Shown piece after piece: positions 20,701 to 33,833 of a DNA stretch of 64,000 bases. A program made the position numbers and the translations under genes. The stretch comes from Alnus glutinosa. Its lineage: Eukaryota; Streptophyta; Magnoliopsida; Fagales; Betulaceae. How positions within the stretch are numbered: the first letter of the stretch is position 1; each line of letters starts with the position of its first letter. The stretch spans positions 44,380,654-44,444,653 of the forward strand of contig NC_084886.1 in assembly GCF_958979055.1 (NCBI RefSeq). The letters are read 5' to 3'. The notes under the pieces are model-generated. The model was given only the letters and a program-made list of their open reading frames with translations. It searched no databases and had not been told where the DNA came from.

Positions 20701-22216
20701 AGATCCCCTCCCAAAAATATCGGGAATGATTGCATGATGTGAGCAGACAGTTGAGTGAGCCGACTAGGGTACACTTAGGTCCGAGGCAACCAAACGGCTT
20801 CCTTGATTGGTTTGGGCATCTCTTAGAGGCTCCTTAGTTTGGATATACGTTGGAGACTTTTTGGATTTCTTAATAATTGGGTTTTGGAGGCCAGTTGGTA
20901 ATAAGACTGTACAAGCGAGCGGTTGTTAACCACAACTAACCATTATCTATATAATCATATGCGGATACAATTAACAAAAAATTACTAACCGTATATACAG
21001 ATATCGTTAACTAAAGATATATGCAGTTATGCATATCCTTTTATCATGTACAAGAAGTGAGGATAGGAAGGTGTGTGGGTTTGGTTGGGGGACAAGTTTA
21101 TTGCAAGGAAAAAAAAAAAAAAATTGTTTAAGTTTATCTTCTGCAAATTACCAAAAAACCATTATCATCTTCGTCAAGCTAGGTTGGAAGTAAGTGCAGT
21201 CAAATCACCCAAAAATTTTTTTTGCTTTTTTCTGCTCTTATCCGTCAAAAGATAAAGATGGCCAACTCTATCCTTTTATAGATGTTACGCCTACAGGCTA
21301 CAGTATTCTGCTGTAATTGTTTTGATGAACTTCACAATCGATCAAATACGTACCTCCGAATAAGATGTTTTATTCCGGAAGTTTTGGACTTATATATCAA
21401 CCTTTTTGCAATGTCTTATGTCCCCCTTCCAGACCCTAATATGATAATTTAACACACTCTCAATACGATAAATAATAAATAAATAAAAACTTGCATTTTT
21501 TTTAAAAAAAAATTATTTTATAGAGGGTATTTTTATATATATGAGCTGACATATATTTTTTTAGAAAAGAAAAAAAAAAAGAGAGACAAATTGATGGTGT
21601 GTTTGAACATGGAACTATGGAAGCTAGGGATATATATATAGAGAGAGAGAGAGAGAGGCATCGTTCACAAAGATACGGAATCAAATCTTTCAGGCAAGCT
21701 AGGTACGTGGAAAGCATACACATGACCGTTGAAATGAAGGTCTATATAACCATATATATATATCTATCTATGATTGATGACATTGAATTATTAAAATACA
21801 TGGTGACTCAGCCTGTATATATACTTTTTAATATATTATTACCCTTTTACACGCTAAAGCTAAAGCTAAAGTGAGTTGGACCCATGCATTTATCAATTCT
21901 CAGTCAACTCGATCGATCTGCCGGCGCCGGAGTTTCCTTAATTATATATAATTATTAGTGCTAATATTGAGTAAAGTCTGAGCTATATATTTCTCACATA
22001 TTTGTCTTATTTATGTTACACCATAAAACACGTAGTTACGTACGTACGTACGTACGTATTAATTAATTGCTGCTGCCAACTGGCAATGCAGGAGATTGTG
22101 ACTTTTCTCTTTTTTCAAAACCAAAAACACACATTTATTATTATTTTAATTATGATAGTCGAATGAAAAAGACTGCTATGAAATTTTCAACTACGAGAAC
22201 TGTGTGATCCAATATT

Positions 22217-22488
22217 GGCCTTGTTTGAAATCCCCATTCCCCTCCCCTCCCCTTCTCTTCATTTTTCCCAAAAAATATCAATTTCAAAATATTCTTACTT
22301 TTTTCACTTTTTATATCACATCAACACTTTTTTTATTACTTTTTAAATAAAAAACTCACTATAATACAAATTTTTCTCACTTTTTCATATAAATTATTTC
22401 AACTTTATATCACATCAATCATATTTTTTAATCATTAAAAAAAAATTCCAAAGGAAAGGGAAAGGGAAAGGGGATTTCAAACGGGGCC
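22217..22488. mobile_element. Tourist-like MITE, 272 bp
   Basis: The left end GGCCTTGTTTGAAATCCCC and the complement of the right end, GGCCCCGTTTGAAATCCCC, agree at 17 of 19 positions. ATT flanks both sides (22214-22216 and 22489-22491), a 3-bp duplication. The inside is AT-rich with no ORF. The TIR resembles the GGCTCTGTTTG end of the element in INT1 intron 3. Confidence 0.8.
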
Positions 22489-24180
22489 ATTATTTAGGCT
22501 TTTTTTTCTTTTTTCTTTTTTCTTTTTTCCATTGAAGGATATTGGCCGGATCTATAGACTACAAGATTATCGTGTGAATATATATATCTTTTGATATTAG
22601 GAAAAAAAAAAAAAATTAGTAAAAGTATGGGTTTGGTGAGTAACTAGCTATTTCAATGCATGCATGATCCCAACCACAAGAGCCTAGCCAGCTAGGTTGC
22701 AGCTTTACTGGGCAGGTTGTTTGCATGCATGATAAGAAATTTGATGAGAAACTTCACTTTCACCCATTTAAATTGTCCCGTGACTTTCAATCTTTTCTAT
22801 AAATTTTAAAAATTTGTGATATAAGTTTTAATTATCCGTCTCCATTAAATTTTTTTTGTTAAATTCTATCGAAGTAAGCAAAAATGATTAAACTGGCTCC
22901 TTTATAAAAGGAAAAAAGTTCAGGAAAATTGATTGAAATTTGTATAACAAGTTAACACAAAATATAACTAGGTCGGAATTCTTGTGGTCAGATTGTTGGA
23001 TCACTTAAATTTAGCTATAGAACCCTAAAACTCAATCTTTCATCTTGAAAACAGACAATGTCCCAACTCTTGCATTTTCCTCTGTTTTTTAGGAAGCCAA
23101 AGGAGACCCACATGTATGCTTCACTGGATACCAGGACAAAAGGTGAAAACATATGATGTCCATTAACAATCACATTGCAAATAAATAATTTTTTTTAAAA
23201 AAAAAAAAAAAAAACAAAAAACAAAAAAACCTTACAACTTGGAAGTATATAGGAGCACTTTCCTATCCTTTTTGCAAACCACACGATCATGAATCATGAT
23301 TCCCGTGTGGTCCACAAAAGGCATTCCCTTTTTCATCAGAAATCATGTATTTGGCTAAAATTAAAGATTCCTTCCAACAAAAGCAATGGAAGATATGATA
23401 GTGAAAACTGAAAACACTTGTTATGTTATTTTGTAGAGAAATATGCATCTTTTTCTCTCACATTTGTTGTGTGGATATATGGACCACCTTTTTCTTTACT
23501 TGGCTTTGTTTTTTAATGATCTTCTCCTCAAATATACATTATTCTTTAAGAGCACCAATTTACTAAACAGCGCCGAAAACAAAAAATACCGCTCAAAACA
23601 CATGAACAAATTAATGGAGTCAAAAGAAACATTTGACTTTAATGAGAAAGATTAATTGGATCTTTGACTTTATATAGGCTAAAAGCAAAAAGCATCATGC
23701 ATGTCTCTTGTGATTAAATCACTTTGTTATAAACTATATTTAGGCTTTAAGCCTAGTTTTGTTCAATCAACCAATAACACTGTACGTCATATATATAGTA
23801 GAAATTCAGGGTTGTAACTCGAATTGTCAAGCGGGCGGTCGAGCAAAGCTAGGCAAAACTAAGCTAAGCCAATTATATCATGTTTCAATGAATAAGCAAT
23901 AAGAAATTAAGCTAAGCCAATTAAATTGACGAATTGAACTCCCTTAGAAAGATATAATGTACTTAACTTAGTTAATCATGCTTCTTATGTATTGTAAGAT
24001 GGTCGGAGAAGCACCCACAGTGAGCGTACGTGCCCCTTTAGCCAGGCCATCAAGACAACTTCACACCTTGGAGAGTAACATGTCTCGCGCGCTACTCCAA
24101 AACAAGATAGTGGGCAATAATAATCTTACAATAAATATATTTTTTTTAAAAAAAAAAACAAAAACAAAAACAAATTAAGG

Positions 24181-24325
24181 CTCTAATATGGTAAAAAGTT
24201 AATAAATAATCTCTAATTAAGACTCTCAATTAACAATTGTACAATAAAGATTCTTTCCATAAAAAAGTTTTGAAACTCTAATATGCTAAAAAGTTAATAA
24301 ATAATATCTAATTAAGGCATAAATT
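24181..24325. repeat. Degenerate direct repeat
   Basis: CTCTAATATGGTAAAAAGTT followed by AATAAATAATCTCTAATTAA near 24181 recurs with few changes from about 24273. The two copies lie about 93 bp apart. Origin unknown. Confidence 0.5.
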
Positions 24326-24865
24326 ATGGTAAAAATAATAATTTTACAATATTAGGGCCTTAAAAAATCTTAGACACGAAAATGAGAATTTATTGACTCT
24401 AAACATATCATTCCACTTCTTCTAAGGTGTACAATTCACATTCATAAAGAATGGAATTTCCATGAAAGTTACTAATTAAGCCCCCAACGTCATAAATTTT
24501 TCAACGTGTATAAATTCTTGGATGTCCACTTGTTTACTTTCTCATTTTCACATTCATGAAAGTCCAACATTAAGAACTTTCTCCGATGTGGCAATGTCAA
24601 TTTCAATTAAATTGCCGGTAGAACATGGAAAGTCTTTGTCACTAATGTATTCCAACATTAATTTGAATTTAATTAGTAATTTTGTATCCTGAAAAAGAAG
24701 AAGAATAATTCTTCAGTCAAAAAAATATTTTAAAAAATATTATTTAATTAATATTTAAATATTAAAAAAATATTTCACTTAAATTTATCGTTTTAGGCCT
24801 TAAAATGTATCAAGCCAGCCCTGGTAGTGAGCCACAAGCGACATAGCTTAATTAATAAAGCTTTT

Positions 24866-24961
24866 AACAGTCCCCAAGGGGTAGTTCAATCGGCTGGAGA
24901 CCACGCCTCATGAAGTGGAGATCACTAAACTGGAAAAATAAAAAAGAAAAATAGCAATTTG
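24866..24961 (+). mobile_element. tRNA-derived SINE, copy 2 (degenerate)
   Basis: CCAAGGGGTAGTTCAATCGG, then CTGGAGACCACGCCTCATGA, match the tRNA-like head of the copies at 17591 and 33093, including the A box. The B box is lost and the tail is a short A-rich stretch. Flanks AAAGCTTTT (24857-24865) and AAAGCTCTT (24962-24970) fit a 9-bp target duplication with one difference. A (CT)n tract follows immediately. Confidence 0.7.
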
Positions 24962-24965
24962 AAAG

Positions 24966-24967
<2 letters not shown>

Positions 24968-25009
<42 letters not shown>

Positions 25010-25015
25010 GGTGGT
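24968..25015. repeat. (CT)n microsatellite
   Basis: About 48 bp of almost pure CT directly after the SINE at 24866. Confidence 0.95.
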
Positions 25016-28000
25016 CCATACAGAGGCATTTAGACTGTAAATTTTGTGGGTATCCCTCTAATAGCATACTTCATTGCCGGGGATGAAAATGTTGGAGAAC
25101 CAACGATTATATTGAAGCATGTGGGACAACTTCACTCATATCTAATTTCGATTGAAGAACTGTACCGAAATTTCTCTTTACATTGTCTAATTATTCTAAC
25201 ATATACGTATGAGAATAACCATAATTAGGTTTATAATTATATATGAATTGGGAAATATTTGAAGATGACACGGGGTTTGGTTCCTTGCTCAACCTGAGCC
25301 CAAACAGACCTCAAAACTTTCATAGCAAGCCTTCCTACTGCCAAAGTTTTGATAGTAGATTGGGGACCAAGAAAAAGAAAGAGAAAATGATTTGGTATTT
25401 AGATGGTTTCGGCTTTTCTTTAGCCTTTTGAGGGGGAAAACAACGTGCAACTAAATTCTGTTCCTACCGTATTAAATATAACCAAATTCAAGTCAGTGAC
25501 AAATTAATTAGTAGAGGTTGTTTGGAAATATCATGTATGGTTCACTAGTTGTGTATCACCATTTTCCAACTACAAGTCTACAAGGGGTCGTTGGAACTCG
25601 TTATTGCTCTCTCTTTCTTTCTTTCTTTTCCAAACATATCTCATCCAATGGACATAACGAAAATCTAAGAAGAAAAAAAAAAAAAAAAGTAAAGTAAAAG
25701 GAAAGGTACCAGACAACTTTCCATGACATAAAATGTTGGTATGATATTTGAGAATTTGTCAATTACATGTTGGTTGTTTGGGAGAATTGGGTGATTTTTA
25801 TTTTTGCAGTTGTTTTACTAAATAAAAAGATACATGGTAGGATATATATTATGGAACATGTAAATGTTAATTTATTTGGTGCAAGGCTTTTGAAAAAAAT
25901 ACTTAAATCCAACATAAAATACAGAAATTAGAAGAAGAAAAAAAAAATAGAAATATGAATGGGTATATATATCACGAATTTGATTGAAAAATTAGAGACT
26001 AAAAAAGTCTATATATGTATTAGGTTATTTCTTTTGCTATATTGCAATTAGTATCATACTTATATTATCTTTGTACAATTCTATGGGATAATTGCACAAC
26101 TAGTTTTTGTGGTTGATCTAAATTATAAATTACTTCTTGTAGTACAAAAAGTTCATGAAAGGTCCTTGTGGTAAACTATAATTATGAATCACTCATTCAA
26201 CCCCTTTTCCGTCTACTAAATTAACAAAATCTGTTAGTTTGCCACGTGATACCTAATAAAAAATCGACATATGTCCATTACAATAAAAAAAAATATAAAT
26301 ATATTAAAAATATATTTTTTTCCCGATGTATATTTGGAATTAAATTAGTCATTCAAATAATAGAAAAATATTAATAGATCAAAGGAAAAAAGATTATATA
26401 ATAAAAATACTAACACATAATAAAAACAGTAAAAACATGAAATTGAAAATATTATTTTTTACAATGTTATAGTAATAATATCGTTTTATGTTAGAGTGTA
26501 TTTGGATTACCGTGAAATTAGGGATTTGATGAGAATTGAATTGCTTTCAATAAATATGAAATTACCTTAAATTTAGGGATTTGATGATATTGAATCACCA
26601 GAAATTAAGGGATTTGATTAGGATTATATTTTATCTGTAGACTCTATAGATAGAGCTTTTCGTATTTACACTTATCGAGGAATAAAAGCATAATATAACC
26701 ATTTAGATTTTATCCTGTGAACGTAAATCATAAACCGAACCATTTAAAATTATTATTCTTATTTTATTTATTCCGCTTTTCATTTTATATTTCTATATCA
26801 TTATATATCATTATGAGTTTCTTCATTTGACACAATTATACATATAGTATTTGAGTTTTGTATGGAACGCACTACTTTATTTTTGAAAAATTCGTATGCA
26901 CATATATTATATATGACATGGTAAACATGTTTTACTAACATAATTGATTGAGTTGTTATCTTCTTCTTTTTCTTTTTGTTGTTGAGCAAACATTGACGAT
27001 GACAAAATTTTATCCGAACTGGATCAGAAGAAATTAAACTAAAATATGTCATTGGAGTATGTGATTTTCACATATATATTTTTATAGGATTAATAGAGTA
27101 TATGATTTTACTTGCATTTTTAAAAACAATATGAACATTAAATATTCTGAAAATAAATGTCAATTTAATAGACTGTAGTTGAGTAATTTCATTTGGTGTT
27201 ACATTTTGTTCTATTGACCATGCACACTTTTGATAAAACCTTGTTTAGCTTAACAATGGTTCTCCCATAAGGTCATCCAGGGGGCTAGCTTGTTTAGCTC
27301 CCCCTCCCAACATAAACAAATCTGGACCTCTAGCAGAACAGTGATTTTTCTGTTTTTTCTGCTTACAATTTCCATTCACTCCCCTACCCCTTCAAACCCA
27401 TTTTCTTAGAACAAATTGAGAAATTTTTGCAAGCTTAAAATCCCTCAAAGACTCAAGTTGTTTATGTGGAAGATCATTTGGAGATGTATCCATATTGTTA
27501 GAATATATGTAATATTCTCAAAGTTTATTATATATTATATTTTTCATATATTATAGCACATATCACATTCAAATGCAGTAGTTTCTTTTTTCAATCCTGG
27601 GGATGAACAAAGCAACCTCTGTCCTCTTTGATCATCTTTCCCTAAAACATATGAACATATTTTCTTCACTTGTGACTTAGCCCTTGATCATGTCTAGCAT
27701 TCTAGAAATAAGGTCATCGACAATGATATCTCCCAAATGCCTAGCCTCTTTTTAAACATAACATATATGTAACAATCGAGAAAAATAAAAATCTAAGAAA
27801 ACATAATAAAATAAGATATGGTGTTTAAAGCATGCCATCATGTAGTAGCAAGTTACGTACGGTAAGGTCTGTAAATGTCATGATAGAAAGATACGAGAAA
27901 CAAGGTCGAAAACATGAAAAAATAAGGTTTGACGGAAAGTCGTGATCAACGAGTTAGGGTTGCTACGTGTCACTAAGGAATTTTTTAATAAACCAACGGC

Positions 28001-28205
28001 CAAGATGGTCTAGATGAAGGTTAGGTGATCTCTATAACGCCCAAACTTATTATTAAGTTGCAAGCAAAAAATACTTAAATTTTTCGCATATCATGATTCA
28101 TGCATCTTATCTTATCAAAAATCTCTCAACGAAATAAATTTTTTATTTTATTTTGACAACTTGATCTCATCTCAATAAACATACCTGAGCTTCATTATAA
28201 ACCTC

Positions 28206-28206
28206 A

Positions 28207-28243
<37 letters not shown>
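28206..28243. repeat. (AT)n microsatellite
   Basis: Pure AT dinucleotide run of about 38 bp, followed by AAAG-rich sequence. Confidence 0.9.
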
Positions 28244-28246
<3 letters not shown>

Positions 28247-29353
28247 AAAAGAAAAGAAAAAAAAAAGAAAAAAGCCAGAGTGAGCTTACTATCTCATCTA
28301 TAAAAAAACAAAACCATACCCATTCCCCATAATATCCGAGTTAGGGGCAGAGTTCCCCTTGTGTCCAAACGCTTGGAAAGGTCCCTTTGCTTTATGTAAA
28401 TTTCCAAACGCTCACCTTCCGAGTACAAACAAAAATCCAAGAGCAACATCAACAACGTGGTGGACCCGACCACCTTAACGGGCCCTACATTAGCTGTTGT
28501 CCTACTTCATGTCTAATCTCAAACCACCACCACCACGTGTCCACTTGTTAGTTGTGTCAATCATCACCTCCACCAGTACAGCTGTCGCTGTTCACATTAT
28601 CATGCACGCACATGCATGATGCATATCACATAACACATACATCCCATTCATCATCATGAACCCATACATAAATTCATAAATGAAAATAATAATTTTTGAA
28701 GGAATTTTTAATGCCTCTCAAATTTTGTTTAAAAATTTATACATTTTTATAGGACTTCTATAACTTTTATTACAATTTTTTTTTTATATAATATATATAT
28801 GATTAAAAATACACAAAATTATGGAAGACACTTTATCTATATAAAACATTCAATAATTGATTTGAAACGTCACTTTGACATTTTTCAACAATTATAAAAT
28901 AATTAATAAAAAGAATAATAATTATAAATATAGTATCTACCGTTATTCTAATTCAATAATTAATTTAAAATGTCACTTTAATATTGTTTTTTTTTTTAAT
29001 ATTGTTGATCAATTGTAAAGTAAATTTAACATTATTTATACAAATGTTACGTCTACATCGTTAAACAATTATAAAATAAAAATTTAAAATTTAAAATTAT
29101 ATATATATATAATTATGGATAATTTTTTTAATTTTATTTTTATCAATATGTATAAAAGAGTTTTTGATGTCCCATTTATTCTTTTATTTAAAAAAGTATC
29201 AATTTTATGCTTTAGAATAAAATCTTTTATCCATATCCAAGTTCTAAGGAGATAAGTCCGAAATTTTTGCTCAGGAAAAAAAAAAAAAAAAAAAAGAGAT
29301 AGAGAGATAAGCCATAAATTTCGTAAAAAAATATTTTTTGAAAAACCGACCAA

Positions 29354-29360
29354 TATAAAT
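29354..29360 (+). promoter_or_regulatory. Probable TATA box of the DUF1685 gene
   Basis: TATAAAT lies 126-132 bp before the ATG at 29486. The leader between them ends in a (GA)n run (29467-29485), a common plant 5' UTR element. Confidence 0.5.
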
Positions 29361-29485
29361 TATCGCTGAAATTAGAAAACCAAAAAGGAGAAAACTAGTC
29401 CTTCTGGTGACAGCTTTAAAAGCAGCCTTCCCCCCTCTCACAAACACCTTACAGAAAAAGTTCTGAGAGAGAGAGAGAGAGAGAG

Positions 29486-30774
29486 ATGGGGAGCTGTCCA
29501 TGTGAATCTGAATCTTGGGTTTCCTCCACAACCTCAGTCCACCTAAGCCCAGAAATTGAAAGCTTTGAAAACCACCACCAAAGCTATTCTACTGGGTTTC
29601 TCAACCAAGACGAAGAGTGGGCAAAACTGAATATTAATAACACGAAGAAGAAGAAGAAGAATCAGGTTTTGCTTGAAGGCTACGTTGAGGCTGCCGATGA
29701 GGACGATCTGGCGAGGACCAAAAGCTTGACGGGTGAGGATCTGGATGAGCTCAAAGGGTGCTTGGATCTTGGATTTGGGTTCAGCTACGATGAAATTCCT
29801 GAGCTCTGTAACACCTTGCCTGCGCTTGAGCTCTGCTATTCCATGAGCCAGAAGTTCATGGATGAGCACCAGAAGTCGCCAGAGAGTGCTCAGGCGGCAG
29901 CCACGGACTCGTGCTCGTCCGTATCGAGTCCGATTGCCAACTGGAGGATCTCTAGTCCTGGTGAGTGATTTGGGTTCGTGGTCTTTTTTATGTTCTTGGG
30001 AAAATTTGAATTTTTCTTGTTAAGGGGAGGTCTTGCTTTAGGTTGATGGTTGATCTGCTTGGGATGGCTTTTGATTAGAATCATGATCGGGGTTTCTTTG
30101 ATTTTTTAAGGGAAATTTTGGTTATCATTGTGCTTTGGTTTGCTTAGGGTGTTTTGTCAATGAAATGTTGAGTTGGGTGCTTCGATTTTCGAAGTAATTT
30201 GGGTTTAATGTGCTTTTAGGAAGAAAAAAAATACGTGAAATTTTGTTTATTTTGTTGATGAATTGATGCACTGGGTTTATTGATCTTCCAATGATAACTT
30301 ACAGTGAGCAGATTTATGTGTGTGAGTCTTGTACATTGTGTAGATCACTATATCTTAGATGTCTTTTTGATACAGATAAATGTTGGGTAGGTAGATTACA
30401 AATGAATTTTAGGGTTAATTACTTAAATGTTTTGCGCGGAAGGGAGACATTGCAACCCCTGTGGTAGTTTGGGGGCACGTTTCAAAAATTGAAAGTTTGG
30501 GGACATTGCAAACTGCTTGGTAGTTAGAGGGGGTAAATTTTATTTTTCCTTTTGTTTATCATACATGTCTTCTTGATCATAGACCTTTTTTTGTCTGAAT
30601 TCATTTCCAGTTTACTTTGTTAGCGTCTTTGCGACTTCAATTTATATCAGCATCAAACATCTGATTCAAACTTTCTGGTGCTTTTGCTGTCCAGGTGATC
30701 ATCCAGAAGATGTTAAGGCAAGGCTCAAATTTTGGGCGCAGGCTGTAGCATGTACTGTTAGATTATGCAGCTAA
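29486..30774 (+). CDS. DUF1685 family protein, function unknown
   Basis: Plant-specific DUF1685 family, without a known biochemical role. Two exons, 29486-29960 and 30695-30774, split a Gly codon (G|GT) and give 184 aa. After a variable acidic N terminus, the family core begins at about residue 80: SLTGEDLDELKGCLDLGFGF, then IPELCNTLPALELCYSMSQK, a low-complexity spacer, and WRISSPG joined to DHPEDVKARLKFWAQAVACT and a terminal VRLCS. This C-terminal block is the most conserved part of the family and comes from both exons, which fixes the splice. There is no signal peptide or membrane segment. The start follows a (GA)n leader and is the first ATG. In Arabidopsis, At2g43340, next to INT1, is recalled as a DUF1685 gene, so this is probably its orthologue. 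Confidence 0.9.
29961..30694 (+). other. DUF1685 gene intron
   Basis: 734 bp with GTGAGT and CCAG borders. It holds a stretch at about 30415-30545 with CCCCTGTGGTAGTTTGGGGG wording, like the TIR-element vocabulary seen elsewhere, but no clear paired end. No gene. Confidence 0.75.
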
Positions 30775-32141
30775 AAGAATGAATGGATTCATAAGCAGAT
30801 GAAAATGTATGGACATTTTCTTTTCAATTGGAAGCCGTTAGCCTGGAGCTTCATGTGGAGCTTGCGCTTCACTTATCCTCCAGGACTTTTTTTTTCAGGA
30901 ATGAATGTTCCTGCTAATTTTTTAGCTGGAGATAGACCTGGTAAAACCTGTTGTTGATGGGTCGGCTTTAATGAAGAAGAAGGAGAGGAAAAGTATCAGG
31001 TTTGAATTTAACCAAAATCCAAAATGGGTCTGACTTAATTCTTCCGAAGCTAAGATTTATTTGATGATTGTTGTAATCCTGCACTTGAAAATAATCAAAG
31101 AGATGAATAAATTTATCCATCTTCAGCTTGTTCAATTTACTTTTAGTCACTCTTATAGGTGGCTGTGAATTCCAAACTTAGCTGTTGGCTTTATGCAGCA
31201 GTGAGAGCCTTCATTAGAGCTTCACCAGCCACTTGCAGACCTCTGCATTTGCTGAGGTAACTAACCAAAACTGAGTTAACAGTCTCTGATTCTCACGGTG
31301 CTCTCCATCCTGACCCTATAATGAAAGTTGCTGTGGCTTCTATGATCCTAACAATGCTTAACTGTGCTAACTTATGTTTATCCATCCTATGGATAGATGA
31401 ATGCCCATGATTCAGCTGGTTCTGCGGGAGCAAGGGCAAGGGGGAAGAGGGAGAAAAGGAGTGCTAACTTTGTACATCTTCATTGATCACTTGATTTCCC
31501 CAACTTCTCTCAATTTTTTTGTGTCACTTTTGTATCCAGAACATGTTTACTGACACACCTACTCTTTGGTGTTGATAATTTAAGCTTGTTTCATCGTTTT
31601 TTAACGTTCTACTTGATAGTGAGTGGTCTGCCTAAGGTTCCAAACCCTGTACGATAGCAAAGAAATCGAAACAAACGTGCCGGAATTTGGCATGTTATTT
31701 TTGATAGATTCTCTGCTTCTTTCGTTCCTGTTAGTCCCAAATTATACTGAGGGATGCAGTAGGCTTGAACCACTGGCAAAATTTGTGAGTAGATTCTTGA
31801 GGTTTGCAAAAGAGGTGATATATTTGAAGGCTTTCTCTCATTTGTGAATTGAATGTGGAGTCTTTCTACTGACATGTAGAAGCTTCTGTATGGTTTGTCA
31901 ACCTTTTGAATGAGCTGCATCAAATGGGTCAGAGTCGTCAGACTCCCCTGGGTTCTGTAAATTGTGGAATATTGCATTTCTCGCAGCTCTCTGGAATCTT
32001 CTCAGCAATAATTTCGCACGTTCTTCGGCAATCAGTGTTTCATTACGCGGTCAATAAAGTTCTTTGGACGCACGTAACCTAATTCAAACGTTGAATAACG
32101 GATATTCTTGGGGCGATACTCACATTGACATTTGATTCCTT

Positions 32142-32408
32142 TCCTACTTTTAATAATAAAATAATATTTATATAAACAAAAAGTGAAAAAATCAGAAAGA
32201 ATAAATGAAAATATATATATAATATATTATTTTATTATTAAAAGTAGGACAGGGATGGACAAGGAAAAATAATAGGCAGGGGACAGATTACCGTACCTTG
32301 TCCTACTTTTAATAATAAAATAATATTTATATAAACAAAGAGTAAAAAAATTCAAAAGAATAAATAAAAAAAATATATAATATATTATTTTATTATTAAA
32401 AGTAGGAC
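32142..32408. repeat. Two tandem copies of a palindromic AT-rich unit
   Basis: Units 32142-32250 and 32301-32408 (109 and 108 bp) each begin TCCTACTTTTAATAATAAAA and end TTTTATTATTAAAAGTAGGA, so each folds on itself. The units are nearly identical and are separated by 50 bp. CCGTCCTACC-like words continue outside. Confidence 0.85.
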
Positions 32409-33092
32409 GGTTCGAACAACCGTCCTGCCTGTCATTTCCCTTATAAAATTCAATAAGTTGAAAGTGGTCGGTTCACGAGAGGGAACATCATGACTTGGTG
32501 AATATTGGATTAAAGCTCCTATTTATAAAGAATTATGGGGGGCATTAATTCCCTTTATTTCAGCCATTCATTTATAAAATCACAATGAACCGTTAGGAAT
32601 GAATAAAAGAATGGGTTGATATAATGTTTTTGGGTGGTTGACTACAGCCGGAGGGTTTATCAGCCATTCCCAAAAGGGTGGTTGGCCACTCCTTCACCTA
32701 TGAGAAGGGTGGTTGGCCTACCTTTTAAGGTGAGGGTGCAATAGGATCTCCCTTAAAGCTTATTTTGGTATGTCGAACTACCCTAAGGTTATATTGCAAT
32801 GATCGATCATCTCCTTGAGGTAATTGACCGATTCTCAAACCTATTTTTGGGTGATCGAGTGCCCCTATAATTAACGGTGGTTCGGCTATTCTCAAACCAC
32901 TATCTTCTTTTAGTTTGTTTGGCTCTTTCTCAATGACAGAATCAGAATTTTCCATTTGAAGGGACCAACGTATGAATGATGGATCAAGTTTACTTTTAAT
33001 AGGGGTCAAGCCTAATTTTTAAACTTAAAAATACATATATATTTAACTTAATAAAAAAAATTAAAAGAAAATTTAAAAACCAAAGGGACCAT

Positions 33093-33096
33093 GCTT

Positions 33097-33131
<35 letters not shown>

Positions 33132-33221
33132 TGACATGTCCATATAAGAGGGGGGATTCGAACTACTGACCTCTACTTCATGAGGCGTAATCTCCAACCG
33201 ATTAAGCTACCCCTTTGAGAC
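33093..33221 (-). mobile_element. tRNA-derived SINE, copy 3
   Basis: On the - strand: head CAAAGGGGTAGCTTAATCGG with pol III A box (33194-33211), B box GTTCGAAT (33156-33163), then a long poly-A (poly-T at about 33098-33130 on +). The 9-bp duplication AGGGACCAT flanks it (33084-33092 and 33222-33230). Intact duplication and long tail mark it as the youngest of the three copies. Confidence 0.9.
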
Positions 33222-33762
33222 AGGGACCATAATTGTTGCCTTGTTGGCGTGGCTCCTTTTTAGCACTTCATTACAAGAGGTGGGACTCGAGAATTTCAAG
33301 GACCTCGATATGTGAATATTGGACCTTTCTTTTTCTTTGTATTTTACACATGTTTTTATTTTGATTCCATTTTAAGTCCGTACTGACCACAAAATACATT
33401 AAATAGTGCTCAACCAATTGATTTTTTTTGTTTGTTTCAACAATTAATCCTATATACAAGAGATGAGCAAGAGAATTAAATCAAATATTTCGCTATTTTA
33501 TATGATTCTCCCTGTATGTGTCATATAAATATCCAATTAAATCTTTAATCCTTAAAAGTTCGACGATATAATTTAAACTAAAATGATGCATAAAATAGGT
33601 TTGAGATTTTAAATGTACTCAAAAAACCACCAAAACAAATTGGAAGTTAGCCGTGAGTATTCGCCTACATCTTTTATCTGTAGCTATCTGCTAACCGCAC
33701 ATGTGGATGCGGGTAGTAGTTTTAGGGCATGTGGGTGCGGTTATTAATCGCATCCACATACC

Positions 33763-33765
<3 letters not shown>

Positions 33766-33829
<64 letters not shown>
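33766..33829. repeat. (AT)n microsatellite, about 64 bp
   Basis: Pure TA run next to a stretch of GCATCCACATACCC words repeated in both orientations (33690-33760), which may itself be a decayed TIR element. Confidence 0.9.

Positions 33830-33833
<4 letters not shown>

Larger units (their letters stand above)
16466..29353. other. 13 kb gene-poor region INT1-DUF1685
   Basis: No convincing gene on either strand: open frames are short and built from low-complexity sequence. It contains the INT1 3' flank, a LINE tail (16740-17148), a SINE (17591), a Tourist-like MITE (22217), a second SINE (24866), direct repeats near 24181-24320, a decayed TIR end near 26085, and simple repeats such as (ACGT)n at 22037, (CT)n at 24968 and (AT)n at 28206. 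CACGTG boxes cluster between 19690 and 20015 and recur at 28535, but no gene lies close to the first cluster. The last 900 bp would act as the DUF1685 promoter. Confidence 0.7.

Noticed and set aside
27765..28205. Possible LTR (GTAACAATCG and ATAACGCCC words)
   Set aside because: No second LTR, primer site or purine tract could be found, so no element is called.
31609..31977. 122-codon - strand frame and overlapping + frames
   Set aside because: No recognisable domain, no splice or promoter context; length is within chance for this composition.
33130..33221. tRNA gene
   Set aside because: A and B boxes are present, but there is no tRNA cloverleaf; poly-A tail and target duplication show a SINE.
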